Origin: Triplophysa rosa
Taxonomy: Eukaryota > Chordata > Actinopteri > Cypriniformes > Nemacheilidae
Length of the DNA: 64,000 bases
Assembly (NCBI RefSeq): GCF_024868665.1
Contig: NC_079900.1
Span: 16,027,759 to 16,091,758, forward strand
Reading direction: 5' to 3'
The position numbers and the translations under genes were made by a program. The number at the start of each line of letters is the position of its first letter. Position 1 is the stretch's first letter. The notes beneath the pieces were generated by a model that had not been told where the DNA came from, ran no database searches, and was given only the letters and a program-made list of their open reading frames with translations. Below are positions 1-12,670 of the stretch, in pieces.

Positions 1-254
1 CCATGAGAAGAAATGCAGGCGCTTACATCTGTGAATACAAACTAAAGCAAAGAATATCATACGTAGAAGTGGTACGGTGACACATTCTCAGATAATAGAC
101 ATTACTGAACACAGACTGGTTATCGTTAAGTTTCCATTATTAAAGGTTGACCTCTTCCTTTTCCAATAACAGTCAGGTTATGAGAGGTCTCAGGGCTTCC
201 GGGATGGATGCCTCAGAGGTACCTTGCCATACCTCATCTGAGCTCAAAACATAG
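1..254. other. Non-coding flank, nothing recognised
   Basis: AT-rich sequence with no exon-like block, no splice-flanked open frame and no repeat that I recognise. Confidence 0.5.
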
Positions 255-479
255 CTGTTGAAAAAATGAGCATATGCAGGTTATGTATGTTTTGAAGCAA
301 GGTAGCTGGTTTGAGCTGGTCCTTAGCTGGTCATGAGCTGGTCATGTAGCTCCTAGCTCAGGACCAGCTCATAACCAGCTAATGACCAGCTAAGGACCAG
401 CTAGGGACCAGCACATGACCATCTTAAACCAGCATGCTTCAAAACATGCCTAACCACCATATGCTGTTTTTTTCAACAG
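255..479. mobile_element. Foldback MITE with internal 'agctggtc' repeats
   Basis: The ends are inverted copies: CTGTTGAAAAAA on the left and TTTTTTTCAACAG on the right. Longer sub-terminal homology follows (left GTATGTTTTGAAGCA, right TGCTTCAAAACATGC). The middle is a run of about ten degenerate units of agctggtc/gaccagct in both orientations, so the whole element can fold on itself. It has no coding capacity. Abundant elements of this structure are known in fish genomes; the superfamily cannot be assigned from this copy alone. Confidence 0.75.
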
Positions 480-2750
480 GGAAGGTAAAAGCGTTCACGA
501 CTATCAAAATAATACAGAATTCGTCTGAGATGTCACTTTTTGAAATCGACACAGCAAATTATGACAGCTCATATTAGGTCATGGTGCGAGATGGAAAGAT
601 CCATAGAAATGCTGCTGTGAAACCGTGTAAACAAATTTGCCCACGATATTGTTTTGACAGCATTACTTTATTAAGATTTCAATAGCATGTCCTAACAATC
701 CATTTGTTAAACCTGTCAAAACTAGTCTTGCAGATAATGCAGTAAGATAAAAGCTGTCACTCAACAAACAGCTTTAATAATCTCGCTCCCCAAAGGCCCG
801 CCGTGTTTACATAAAGAAACGCATGATCTCACCACGCAAGTCCACTTTCGTGTAAGACGTCCTGTCTGCGCAGAGATTTGTGAAATCTCCAGCGCCTGAC
901 ATATCAGGAAGACAAAACAGATCAGCTGAGTTCACAATATCCCTCCTTCAACTCAGCTGGAGAGGATGGAGTGCAAAAACACGAAACCAAGGTGTCAAGG
1001 TTTTATGGTAAGTAACTGTAGAGACAAGGTGTTTGTCATCTGCTGAACAACCTCAAACGAGCCGAGCATGATCTGCGTTTGATGACGATTGTTGGATGCT
1101 CTCAGGCAAGTGTCCCACAAACAGGGGTAGTCCACTGAGTCAACAGCTGATACACCAACCACACGACCAGATGCCTGCTTTGCTCTGCCAACATAACAGA
1201 TGCATTTAGTACATATGATTATTGTTACCGCTTTGCAGAGAGCGTGGCACTTTAGAAACGGCCTTCAACATGAAAACTTTGGGATATGCTGGATGGATCA
1301 GTGAGAGAATTCAGAGTTTTCTGGAAGGGTTGTTTTTTCTCTTTTATAGCACTTTTTAATATTTTTTCTTGTTAAACATTATTACAGATTTCTGGTCTTC
1401 ATATTTTGAACCTAGCAAGAATTAATGCTTAAAACAAGTTCAATTGTTTAGAAAAGTAAGCTTATTTCAAGATATTTTCAAAATATACTCAAAACAAAGT
1501 CTAAATATTTTTGTCTATGCAGTTTTGTCTTTTAAGTAAAAATATAAGTTTTTATTGTTAAGCTACTGTAAACGGCGATATGCTTTGCCCAACACTCACA
1601 CAGTATGCAGTAAAAAATACATAATGCGCTTTTCGACCGGATAAGTTCAGGACTGAGGAGAAGAGGACTGTCATTCATGAACTAAGTTTTCCTTCAGGCC
1701 CCGATTGCATTCACACCGTCAAAAGGAACTATTTAGGGATGTAAACCGGTCGACAGCAATGTCATTTAAGCACGTCCGTCGAACAATGACAAACAACCAA
1801 ACGACAGAATTTTGGCCAATCAACGTTTGCTTACGTCACGGGCCGTTCCTATCCTGCTGGTTTAGACCCTGCCTTGGAGAAGGAGCTTCAGTGTTCTCCA
1901 AAAATGTTCTTCCGAACTAAAATTCTGTCCGATTCCTGCGGTGCGAACGCAATAAAAAGCGGGTACTTCCAGCAAATCGTCCCGGAACTATGATATCGTT
2001 CTATGAAGCCTCTATAAATAAGAGGATAAAGATAGAAAGAAATCTGGAAAAAATAAGAACATTTAGAAAATTAACAATAAAATTGAGAAAACAAAGATTA
2101 AGACAATATAATGTGAAGAATTTACAACAATAGATTAATTAGAGTATCAATATAAGAACATTTATTTATTTTTTACTGAGAAACTTTGCAAAAATACTGA
2201 AAATGATTTTTCCAGTCAATTTAATTTTTTTACGTTTATAGATTAAAACAGTGTGATGCAGCTCTACCCATCGTACAACACTGTACCTTCATACAAACGC
2301 ACCAAATCAACAAAGATCTAATGATTTTGGAGCAAGTGTGTGTGTCATGTTATTGCAAATGTATTGCATCACTCAGTCAAACAGTTTTTATATACACTGT
2401 GCATGTGTAATGCTTTTACACGTGTATAACAGGACCAGAACAAATCACCTGAGTGCCCCCTCTCAACCTTTACAGTTCTCCTAAGACCTTTTTATCACAC
2501 ATTTGTGTCCTTGCCATTAGCAAACCCTGATGCTGACAGCTATAATGTACAATGCATGTTTTTTTTTTTATAGGGGTCAAGATTTGGCATTTGGTTAGCA
2601 TGGCCTAGTAAGCCCCTGCTGGTAGAAATTGTAATTACCATAAATTATGGATTGAGAGACGTTCAAGTAGCTTATTCAAGTTATTAACCTGTTTTTTATC
2701 GATAAATATATTTTTCAAGCAAAACAGGCTTATATATCATTATATTGTTT
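480..2750. other. Non-coding upstream region
   Basis: No supported gene. Around 1690-1970 there is a GC-richer block ending in a motif like GGGTACTTCC that reads like an old repeat, but I could not pair its ends. A short motif near 2585-2640 (agcccctgctggtaga) recurs near 58450 and, inverted, near 41560, so it is probably a repeat fragment. Confidence 0.4.
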
Positions 2751-2852
2751 TGTTGTCCTTATGTTGTTCCGATTGCTTCCATTGTTTACCTCATTTGTAA
2801 GTCACTTTGGATAAAAGTGTCTGTTAAATTCCTAAATGTAAATGTAAATATC
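2751..2852 (+). repeat. LINE/SINE 3' tail fragment
   Basis: It contains the fish retroposon tail 'gtcactttggataaaagtgtct' type sequence followed by an aaatgt-rich end. The same stretch, starting GTTGTCCTTATGTTGTTCC, recurs at 53599-53697, which shows it is a dispersed repeat. The 5' part is missing or too diverged to see. Confidence 0.6.
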
Positions 2853-3493
2853 ATTAGTATTTTATTACAGATGTAATTTTATTTTAATTCTTGATTCCGA
2901 TTGGCTGACAGATGTTTTAAGGTATGCAGTTATTTTCTAAAAATGTATTGCAATAAAATAGACATGGCTAATGCCATCCCTGGATGTGCATTCATTAAAA
3001 AAAATCATACGTCCATCATTCATAATTTTTTTAAATATAACTCTTAAAAGCTTAAAATGTATTTTTTACAATATAGCATTATTATGATTTAACTTTCCTG
3101 CAGTTCCACTGTGATCAGTCACATAGCATTACGAGCTCAAAACAAAGCAAAGAAGACAAACTTCAGATGTCACTTCCTAGGGGTCATGTGCCAGCCGGGC
3201 AGCTGAGATGAAGGGAAGTGCTAACGGATGGCCAGGTATTATAGACTTCCTTAGTTTACATAGCGAGTTTTAAGTGTTTAGTATCTCTGGCCGACACGAC
3301 TCTGAAACAGCACATGCACTATATTTTGCTTAAGCAGAGTGCCACAGGAGCTAACAACAGAGCAAGAGTCCACTCAAAATCCCTCCCGACCCACTTACCT
3401 CAGATTCAGATAATGTGACTGAATTTATGTCCCTCTTCCTGAGATCAACCCTACAGGAATCACTCATTCCTGGACAAGCTACTAAATCAACAT

Positions 3494-3875
3494 TTAAGGG
3501 ATAGTTTGGCCAAAAATTCTGCCATTATTGATTCTCCCTCATGTTGTTCAAACCATGTATATGACTCTTTCTTCTGTGAAACACAAAAGATGATATTTTG
3601 AGAAATGTCTCAGAGGTTTTGTGTCCATACAATGCAAGTCAATTGGTACCAATGTTCTTCAAAATATCTTGTGTTCTGCAAAAGAAAAATCTTACAGGTA
3701 TTGACATGGCTGCACAGCAAAATCGCCAGTGTTAAAAAATGTCAAATTAACTCTCACAGTGTATATATAACTATACACTATGAGTGTGGATTATATATAC
3801 ACGTGAGTGTTAATTTGACCTTTTTTAAAACTGGCGATTTTGCTGTGTGTGAGTAAATGATGAATTTTCATTTCT
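3494..3875. mobile_element. Foldback MITE (Angel-like family), interrupted copy
   Basis: Diverged member of the most abundant repeat in this window. The left end reads taagggatagtttggcc, the centre has the paired arms 'gatattttgaga' and 'cttcaaaatatcttg', and the right end (gagtaaatgatgaattttcatt) is separated from the rest by a second foldback inserted at 3713-3847. Members with intact ends begin TTAAAGGGATAGTTCACC and end with its reverse complement, so TTAA may be the target. The resemblance to the fish Angel family is from memory. Confidence 0.7.
3713..3847. mobile_element. Short foldback MITE nested in the 3494-3875 copy
   Basis: The terminal arms are inverted repeats: CACAGCAAAATCGCCAGTGT at the left and ACTGGCGATTTTGCTGTG at the right, with a second inner pair (gtcaaattaactctcac / gtgagtgttaatttgac). 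A second copy lies at 43413-43536. At both places it splits an older repeat, so it moved more recently than its hosts. It is non-coding. Confidence 0.8.
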
Positions 3876-4530
3876 GAGATCTTTTCATGCCATACATGTA
3901 TGCATTTAATGCGTCAATTTATGCGTTTCTCTGCATGTTTGGTTTTCGTGGTAATTCAAGCAGCTTTGGAGGACAAAACTTGTTTTAGCAATAATGGCTT
4001 TTTTGCATCTGTATCAGGAGAGGATTTTAACAGCCTGACACAGAATCCTGCAGTTGTCTGGGTAACCCTTTTGATCTCGGGTGCATATTACAGGCATAAA
4101 CTGGAAGCTGTTGTCAAGTGTGAGTTGCATGGAGCTAAGAGACTTCATCATAAATCACTGTGTCTCTTTGTCAGGATATGAGCTGAGCATAAAATCATCC
4201 TGTAAATTGTGTAAAGGAAATGTGGTGCTGTCCTTCCTCATCACACAAACACCAGACTCCAGACCAATTCAGGAAAGAAACATCACTCACTTTTGGCAGT
4301 CAGACAGTATCTGCCAAAATACTTTTGTGTGTGTTATTCAGATGAGCTGAATAGAAACATTACAGAACCTTTTTAACTTAAGCAGTTATCATAGACGACA
4401 AGTGAAGTACTAGATTTGTACTGACTTTGATGGACAATTTTGATTTTATTAATGAAATACATTTGATCATTTTTAAAGAAAATATTGTTATGGCAGTAGT
4501 TTTTTCACTCATGTTACTTTCAAAATGCTT

Positions 4531-4961
4531 TAAAGGTCCAATGTGGATCTATTGACAGAAATGCAATATAATATACATAACTATTTGTTACAAAGTGAAG
4601 CATTGTTTTTTTATGATCTTAGAATGAGCTATTTCTACCTACATACACTATGGGTTCCCTTACATGGAATTTGCCATGTTGTTTCTACAGTAGCCCTAAA
4701 TGGACAAACTGCTCTACAGCGCTGCGTTTCCCAAAAGCATCTTAAGCCTACGTTGATCGTAGCTCCATTGGTGACAGTGGTTCTAAGGTCAACTTAAGGT
4801 TAAGATGCTCTTCGGCGAAGAAAGCGAAAACGTGATGACATCGTAGTGCTGCGTCAGCCTAGTCTATTGCTTTGAAAGAGAAGAGGAGGGGTGGAGTGAG
4901 CCATTGGTTGCAATTCGCAACTTCACCACTATATGTCGCTAAATTTCATACACTAGACCTT
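4531..4961 (+). mobile_element. ~430-bp repeat family M2, copy 1
   Basis: Starts TAAAGGTCCAATGTG and ends near CACTAGACCTT, giving short inverted ends of the type AAAGGTCCA / TGGACCTTT. The same body occurs at about 26592-26972, 43251-43620, 51861-52457 and 58660-58908. Unlike a classic foldback it has no long internal complementarity. This copy carries an extra 85-bp piece (about 4720-4806, gcgtttcccaaaagcat type) in place of the stretch seen in the other copies. Confidence 0.7.
4720..4806. repeat. Fragment of another MITE inside M2 copy 1
   Basis: The segment from gcgtttcccaaaagcat to ggttaagatgctc is absent from the other M2 copies and has weak internal inverted symmetry (agcatcttaag near the start, cttaaggttaagatgct at the end). 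It resembles a fish MITE with gcgtttccc ends, truncated on the right. Confidence 0.5.
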
Positions 4962-4966
4962 CAAGA

Positions 4967-7580
4967 TAGATAAATTTTGAATAGCCCACTTCCTCACATT
5001 TAATTCAATTGAAATGTATTTGTATAGATTTAGATACAGAATATGGAATAGAGTAAATTATGCTGCATGATATTATTAATAATACCAACCTCTCAATACA
5101 AGCTAGAATATAGTGATGCTTCCCTTGGTGAACATCGATAATTGCTGTAATAGTTGCCAGCAAGGCTGATGGTCAATTTCATCCATTTCCGGATGATCTA
5201 TTTGAATAATGCACATAAACTCAATTTCCTGTGTTTGACATGAGGTTGTAGTCTGTTTGTTTTAGGAGGCTGCATGGTCTTCACATTGTGTTTAGCCAAC
5301 ATCTCAGTAAGACGCAGTCAGGCCAGTCTGACACACGTTTAATGAGCATGTTTTCACAAAGAAAACCCCACTGGAGCTCTCAAAGCCATGGATTACTGCT
5401 CAGTACAATTACCCATTTACAATTTCCATCCAAGCCAGCAGTGTGAACGGCTGTAAAAGGCAGAAAGTGGTGACTCACAGCTCGTGCGTCTTCTGACAGC
5501 TTAGTCTTGCAGTGATAAAGCTTCTACAGATATTCTGTCCATATTACATTTAAATATTTTTAGCCCCTTCATGCACACTACTCCAGGTAATGATGATCTG
5601 GAGGAGAGGAGGAAATTATTAAATCAAGATTATATTTTATCAATTTGTCACTGTTGTCGGGGTAATAATGGCCCGTCATGTCCCTAAGGGAAAGTACGGT
5701 TCATATTTGCATTATTTTGTAAAGTAATTTAGGACGCATTTAAAAAGGGAGCTGTTGGATAAACACTGAATCTTTTACTCCTTCACGACACGGTCTATGA
5801 AAAAATCGTTTGGGAGTATCCCTAACAGCGATGCAATAGTACGTCCACTGGAGCACTTCTCAAGGCCAGGCCTACGGTGGACCACCCCACACCATCACAT
5901 CACGATAAATAATCCCAGGACCATCTACCACCAGATGACAGTTTTTTTTTTACTTCTATCAAGAGTGGGTGATGTCTTGTGTATTACACAGCCTTATCAG
6001 CTTCCCCAGAGCTCTGTGGAAAAATCCATCAGCTCTGGCTAAAAACAAAACAAAACAAAACACACAAATAGGCTTTATGATGTGTATAAATACACCTGGT
6101 GTGAAACATTTAGCCTTTGCTCCTCCTGTTCTTTGGAGAAATGAGGTGCAAATGTCAAAACACAAGCGTTTGCTGCACAATTCTTTAATGTGCGGATCAT
6201 CTCCAACAAGTCTAAGGAAGCAAGAAGCTCATTCTGTGAAATTGATAGCCGTCTGTTGTATCAGTTGTATCAGTTGAGCCTTTAGCTTCATCCTTAACAG
6301 ACAAGACAGAAAATATTGTTTACAAGCCATTTAGAATATATGGGTTTATATGACTACGCATATTATCAAAGCCATATTACAAGAAAGAATAGAGCTAATG
6401 GTAAGGAGAAACATGTAGTCATGCATAAACAACATTTTAAGATGTCTACACATAAATAACAATCATTTCTTGTTAAAACGGTTAAGTTAAGTGGACACCT
6501 AAACTAAAAAAAAATAGCAGGTTAATAAATATGATACATACAGGGATATCATATATGGAAACTTGTCACTTGATGCTCGCGTGATATACATGAGAGATGT
6601 ATAATATAAAGATCTGGTTTCTAAAGCACAACCAGTTAAAAAAAACTGTTTTAGAGAGCTACTATAGAGACTACTAGGATACAGGTTGTGTAACTATTGT
6701 AATTGTGACTACAGGTTATTGACAGGGAGGCGCCAGCACAGTAAATGAGTATTGGTTTGTGTCTCTGTCTTTGCCTAGTATCTATTAGCTATTTCAGCTG
6801 GATATTCTGGCCTCAGCTTGTTAAGGCCATTCTCATTAGCAGTGTTTTTCTATCCAGAGATACTTTCTGCCATTTCACTTAAAAGAGTATCACATGTTCA
6901 CAGATGGACAATTGGCATTGCATCCTTATTGTTGATAATAGCCTACTTCTGGCAGATCAGTTATCTTTTCCTGTGGGCTACTGGTGGATTAAAGCATTCA
7001 GGAAGATCAAAACAAGAAAATCTGTATGATGTCTGTTAAAATAATTCTTTCATTTAGACTCGCAACTTGGAAGCAGCATAGATTTTCTTTCAGACATTGT
7101 AAGTAGGTTTGTATTGACGGTTTCATCTCAACAACATTAACTTCCGGTACACATTCACAAACAATAGAGTGCCTGTAGATTATTTCTGATAACAATCAAA
7201 AGAAACCAAGAAGAACCGCTACTTGGCTAAACTTGTCTCTCCAATATTTTGAATTTAAGCCTTAATTCAAGCTCAACCGCTAGATGTCAATGTTTATTTA
7301 TTTTTCTTTTAATCATTAATCAAACAGCTATTTTTGCAAGTAGATTTAAAATTTGTATGTAACTGAACCAGTTAAAATAAACTATATTTTCAATAACGTT
7401 TTCATCAAATGAGCAGAATTTTTATATTTTTTATTTATATGTTCCAACGTAATAATAGTTAATAGTTATATTATATGTGTAAGTAATTTGCTCTTCAGTA
7501 ATAAATATAATTTATCAGGCAGACAGTTGTTTTTGCGTAATGACGCAATGAAGCCGCTGGTCCAAATGTTTATAGACTGA
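4967..7580. other. Non-coding stretch
   Basis: No exon, RNA gene or paired-end element that I can support. It is AT-rich with homopolymer runs (for example poly-T near 5941) and short open frames that look random. Confidence 0.45.
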
Positions 7581-7956
7581 CCCTGCGTTCCAACTGGGAT
7601 ATATCACCCTCCGAAGGGCCCTTCGGAGTGACAACAATCATGGCCGCCATAATGAAGGGTCGTTCCAAACCAAAGTGCTCATAACTGGCCACTTCAAAGG
7701 GCCCTTCAGAATGAAGGATTTCGAAGAGTACAACTGATGGTCACTTCAGCTCCCATGATTCTTTGCGCAGATTCTTTGCGTGGTGACGCCGCCTCCTTAT
7801 GGGCGCGGGATGATGACGCAGAAGGGCACTTCAAGAAACAGTTGTTTGGTCCCCTACACCCTTTAACCCTTCAAAGCTCTCACTCCGGAGGGTAAACCAT
7901 TCGAAGGGCTTAGGGCTTAGGGCATAGGGATGAGCCCTTCGAAATGGAATGCAGGG
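7581..7956. mobile_element. Non-autonomous DNA transposon, CCCTGCGTTCCA ends
   Basis: Terminal inverted repeats CCCTGCGTTCCA (left) and TGGAATGCAGGG (right). Inner sequence is GC-rich with several gaagggccctt palindromes. A 3-bp direct repeat (tga) flanks it, which would fit a PIF/Harbinger-type element, though three bases is weak support. No transposase is encoded. Confidence 0.7.
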
Positions 7957-7976
7957 TGAGTGACTGAAAGTCGACA

Positions 7977-8730
7977 TTAAAGCCCCAGTGAAATCAAAAT
8001 GAAAGTTTTTTTCCTTTTATTAAAGATAAATTAGCCTTAAGGACATCAATAATCTGGTATGTTCCTACGCGCTGACAAAATTCCCATTTAGAAGATATAA
8101 GTGTTCAAAACTGACAATCTGACACGTGCGCTCAAAAAATCTAGAAATTCCATGACATTACGCTACACTTCAGCCTCTCGTCAAAGTCGTTGTCCAATGA
8201 AATCCGTTTAAGAACCTGAAGAGTCCCGCCCTCTTCACCATGAGAGCTGCGGAAGCGGTGCCTCATATCAGCCACTTGTTTGCACATTTATTATGTCCTA
8301 CATGGTGAATGACGCATAATGCACTAGATGGGAGATAGGGGATGATTCCGACAGTGTAACCATTAACAGTAAGTCTTAATTTTGCGTGTCATGCGAGCGG
8401 TTGCACGTGAGTGTCAGACATCGCAGCCGTGGTGAGTAAAGGAGAAGACAATTCAACTCACCAGCCTAAATGACAAGCTTCAAATGACCAATCACTGGTT
8501 TTACTGATCTTCCTATTCTTTTCGAAAGAAGTTTACACCAGCTGTGGCTATCACACTGTTAAATGCAGCTTTGTCAGGCTGCCTGTGTGCCGTAAATGAA
8601 ACACTATTGGTTATTTTAAAAGGGGACGGGGTCACTCGATATGTCTCACGCTCTCTGCATTTTTCAGATGAAATTACGTAAAAATATCAAATAATCATGC
8701 GTGTTCCAAAGCATTGCAGTGGGGCTTTAA
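7977..8730. mobile_element. ~750-bp non-autonomous element with TTAA ends
   Basis: The ends are TTAAAGCCCCAGTGAAATC and GCAGTGGGGCTTTAA, a short inverted repeat with TTAA at both edges, as expected for a piggyBac-type target duplication. It starts only 20 bp after the preceding element. The body (including cctctcgtcaaagtcgttg near 8177) has no long open frame. Confidence 0.7.
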
Positions 8731-8939
8731 GTTCTCCGTCACCGGTGCATTGCGAATGAGGGTAAAATCGCCAACCTAATGTCTACATTATAGAAAGCCC
8801 ATTGAAGAGATGTTCATGAATTCATACTGTCAGAAAATCATTGCGAATATTTAGTGAATATTCAATATTCAACTTACTGTAATCTCTTTCTGTATCAAAT
8901 TTCTCTAGATCAGAGGCCACGTTCAAATTACCTCAGCGA

Positions 8940-9540
8940 GGGAAGGGTGTCCGCAGGGTCTTAAAAAGTATTAAAAGTTGATAAATCAATTTAGAGAAAA
9001 CAAAGGCCCTTAAAAAGTATTGAACAGTCTTAAATGCCATTTTCAAAGGTACTAAATTTTGTATCATCTTTTCATATTTGTCCAAAGAGGTCATATGCTA
9101 AAGTTAGCCTGAATTTAATCATTGCGTAGGCGAATAGTGGGAGGTCCTTACACCCAGTTGTTAAAAAACATTGTGACTGGGGAAATGCAAGTTTTCATGT
9201 AAATGGTTGGAGGATAAAGAGTTGGAACCATGGCTGAGGGCCATCTCTGGGAATAACCGTGAGGCGTACCGCTCTGTGTGTCAGAAGACGATTAGCGTGC
9301 CCTTTTTTTCTTTCTAATAAACCTTGCATTGGGTTAGTCACTCAATTCATTCTCACAAACTTAGACTGTTTAGTTGTGCTATCTTTCAATCAGTATATAG
9401 TAAATGTAAATTAAAGTGTCGCCAATGTACGATTAAAACTTAAAGTGGTGATGAGGTCTTAAAATATTTGGAAAGAGTCCTAAAAAAAGGTCTTAAAAAG
9501 TATTAAACTTAGTTCCATAATTTCTGTATATACCCTGAAG
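8940..9540. repeat. Diverged repeat with paired 'tcttaaaaagtattaaa' motifs
   Basis: The motif gtcttaaaaagtattaaa occurs near 8959, 9005 (variant) and 9490 and gives the block a repeat-like look. Candidate ends are agggtgtccgcaggg and ataccctg, which match only partly. It may be a decayed hAT-type element. Confidence 0.4.
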
Positions 9541-11939
9541 ATCATCAGATTTCCACAGCAGTTCACGCACGCGGCGCCGCTAAATCCACCTGGAAGGAAG
9601 ACAAGGAAATGATGCCCATTGGATTGCGGATTTACATCCCACCAGGGGCTTTAATGACAAGCTATCGTTTTTGTGCTCATTTAGATTGTCAGGGACAATG
9701 AAACTGCTCTGATATATCCTCAGATATGTTCAATAAGCGATGACTGTAATGAGCTCATTTAAAGTAAAAACATGACAGACTGTCGTAATCTCCTGTATTT
9801 GGCCGCAGAGTCACAAGTTTTAAGGTTGTGTTGACAATTTTAATTTGCGCTCTCTTGCTCTTCTCACTCAGCAGGCCTTGCTTAGCATGCATCATCCTGG
9901 CATACAGTCTGTTAGAGTTAAGTCGACCCCCTGTATTTGTGAGCACAACAGCAGAAAGTGGTGCCCGTGTCCAGATGGCTCCTCAGCCACCAGGGTAATG
10001 AGATGCTGGCGTGGAGAAATGAAACTAGAGAGTGCAAGGGTTAAAGCAGCTTTACAGATTGGAATGTACAGCTGCTTCTTAAGCGATGCCATTGACGCTA
10101 CATTCTTTAGTGTCTACTGGAACCAACTGTGACAGAACACCTGACAGAACATTGGGATAAAAGCATAGTGTGTGAGCATGGGTGCATACCATGAGGTACA
10201 AGGCGCTTAAATATATACATTGCAATATGTAAATTGCACATCTGAATTTTATTCTAAAATGTATTGAATTGAAAAAAGTATTACAGTGCTTTTATCTGTA
10301 GTAGTATTGTTTAGCAAAAGCAGTTAAAAAAGAACAAACATAAAACAACATAAAATCCTATTTCAACGTACAAATGCAAAAATACAGTGGTCGGGACTCA
10401 AACAATCATAGCAGGAAGGGAATTGAGGAACAGTGGGGGCAGGACAGATTTACCACCCCGAGGATGATTGACACGTCGATACTGCCGCTTGCATTTTCCC
10501 TATCTGTGAGTGCATATCTCTGAATCTCTTGCCACAGATATTGGAGTCGGTTTAGTTGACACAGCACAACTGTTGGATGCCTACCAAGTTGTTCAAACCC
10601 CTTGGCCCCAACAATCATCAAATCCATTCCAGTGTAATTTAAGACACACACCTGTTTCTGCACTTGTTGATTGATCGTTTATCTTTAAAGATGCTGCATT
10701 ATCTTCAATTAATGCATTGATTGCGTAGAGTTAGATGCGGCTCAGAGTTATTAGCCTCTATCGACGTTAACTCTTCTACATTACGAACCGCATCTGATGT
10801 TGGAACAGTCATGCATCTGCGTACTATTTCTTCCAGCTTCTGATATCAATACATTTCCGCAGTAGCAGGGCTTTTGTGATATTTGTGAGGTCTTTTTTTG
10901 AATGATGTTTTGCTGTGCTCATTTACAAGATAACTTGAGCGTGGAAGGAAAGCATGTAGGCTCACCCACTGCCTCTCAATAATACATTCAGATCATATAT
11001 ATTTCACTGCTGTTGTGCAGCACATGTGCACTCTAAATCCAGCCAAACCCCAGTGCTGCTATCAGTGGGGACCACATGCTCACCCCAAACTTAAAAAGTC
11101 ATTTCCCAAGAGCAGAGTATTGATTATCTCTAAGAAATAATTGATCAATTGGAGGTTTTTTAATTATTTGCAGACACTCTCTGGTACCATGGAAACAATG
11201 TAAAAAATGTGTTGCACAAATTGGGGTTACAATGTCCAACCTTTTGGAGACAATATTGATTCATACTGAAGCAAATGCTTATTATTTGGAGCAAGGGAAA
11301 AGCATCCACTGATTTTTAATAACATAGGGTGTAAATAGACAGAAAATGTACTTGTAAGCCTTTTTAACTCGTAGGAATGCTTGTGGTGTCCTATCTGGCG
11401 AACTAAATCCAATTCGCATGAGATTCATTTAAAATGACACAATCCTCATCCAGTCCAGTAATAGCCTAATCTATAATGAAATATATTCAATATTTGCAAT
11501 TAGTTTCAGTTACAAAATCAATGTAAATTTGTGGTAGTGTTATTTCCATTTAGTATACCATTAATGTGTTACTGAAATGATGATTTTGCTAATGCTTGTT
11601 TAATCAGAGGAGTTCCCTTATGTCTTGGCACCATAAGATGGATATAGAGGAATTGATTTTAAACGTAACATCATTTACTTTGGTATTGAATACACTTTTG
11701 TCCGGTCAGAAAATACTATAATAAAAAGTTAACATATAGCCTAATTTTAAACCTTTAATTTCTGTGTTCTTTTCAGTGGCAGTGCAACACATGACGGAAC
11801 TTTTGATAAAACGAGAAATGATCATACCAGTGAGCGTAACGGGGAAAAACAGACACCAATACGCGCATGTTTTGAGCATGTCTAAGGATATTAAGTCTTC
11901 ATAGCAATGACAAAAAGTATCACATCTAAAGTGATGCGG
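9541..11939. other. Non-coding sequence upstream of cacna1h
   Basis: No gene or element that I can support. It would hold distal promoter or enhancer sequence for the gene that starts at about 12 kb, but no specific binding site stands out. Confidence 0.4.
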
Positions 11940-12320
11940 TCCAAAAGCCGTTGTGAATCCATGTTTCAGAGGAAGCGTCACGTGCTCGCGCTCCTGCTCA
12001 CTAGAAGTTTGGCGTGTCACATCAAGGGAGAATCCCGAGCAACATAGATGCGCCAAACCCTTTTTGCAGTTTTTTCCTTGGATAATGGCTTTTCCTGGTT
12101 CGCGTTTGAGAGGTTCTGACATGTTTTGGAATATATCACAGAAAAGCTTTTAATTCTGGAGAAAATTAAAGGACTTGCGCATCGCAAAGGGATAGAAACT
12201 GCATCTGAAAGAAACAAATGGATCTCAGCGAGTATCAGTGTCTTACCAGAACGGATTTTTCCGCGGTACACTGAAAGTAAAGGAGATGCTTATGGGAACC
12301 TCCAATTCCTTATCTATAAG
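11940..12320 (+). other. cacna1h: Candidate promoter-proximal region and non-coding first exon of cacna1h
   Basis: The base composition turns GC- and CpG-richer here (cgtcacgtgctcgcgctcc near 11976). The block ends at a strong major-class splice donor, ATAAG|GTAACT, with the exon edge at 12320. Upstream ATGs near 12086 and 12126 start only short frames, one of which runs through the donor, so this is best read as 5' UTR. The transcription start cannot be placed from sequence, and no clear TATA box is seen. The role is inferred from the acceptor and start codon that follow 330 bp downstream. Confidence 0.5.
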
Positions 12321-12646
12321 GTAACTTATTTATTTTCGCCTAAGTTGTGATTAAAATACATTTTTGTCACAGCGCGCTTTTTGTGTGGAAAAATAATAGC
12401 TAATACTGCACACTCTTAAGACCATTGTTCACGGCAGGTTTGCGCAAATTTTCTTTAGCTAGAAATAATCTTTAAACTGTTTATTAAACGCAACTTCACC
12501 TTATATTCACTTTTTTTTAATACAATTGAGATAAATCTATTAAATACGTTTGACAAGCGCTCATCTTTTCACAAAGCCTCGACAAAACGCCTAATTTTCA
12601 ACAATACATCCATCCACCCTCTGTTATTCTTATTTTTTAAACGTAG
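12321..12646 (+). other. cacna1h: Probable 5' UTR intron of cacna1h
   Basis: Starts GTAACT after the exon edge at 12320. It ends in a pyrimidine-rich stretch (ctctgttattcttatttttt) followed by an AG at 12645-12646. A second usable AG, in ttgtcag, lies 14 bp further at 12660; both precede the ATG, so the choice would not change the protein. Confidence 0.5.
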
Positions 12647-12670
12647 GATACCATTGTCAGGCGCTTTATC

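Noticed and set aside
300..430. CRISPR-like array from regularly spaced agctggtc units
   Set aside because: Units are too short, occur in both orientations, have no constant spacers, and lie inside a fish foldback element.
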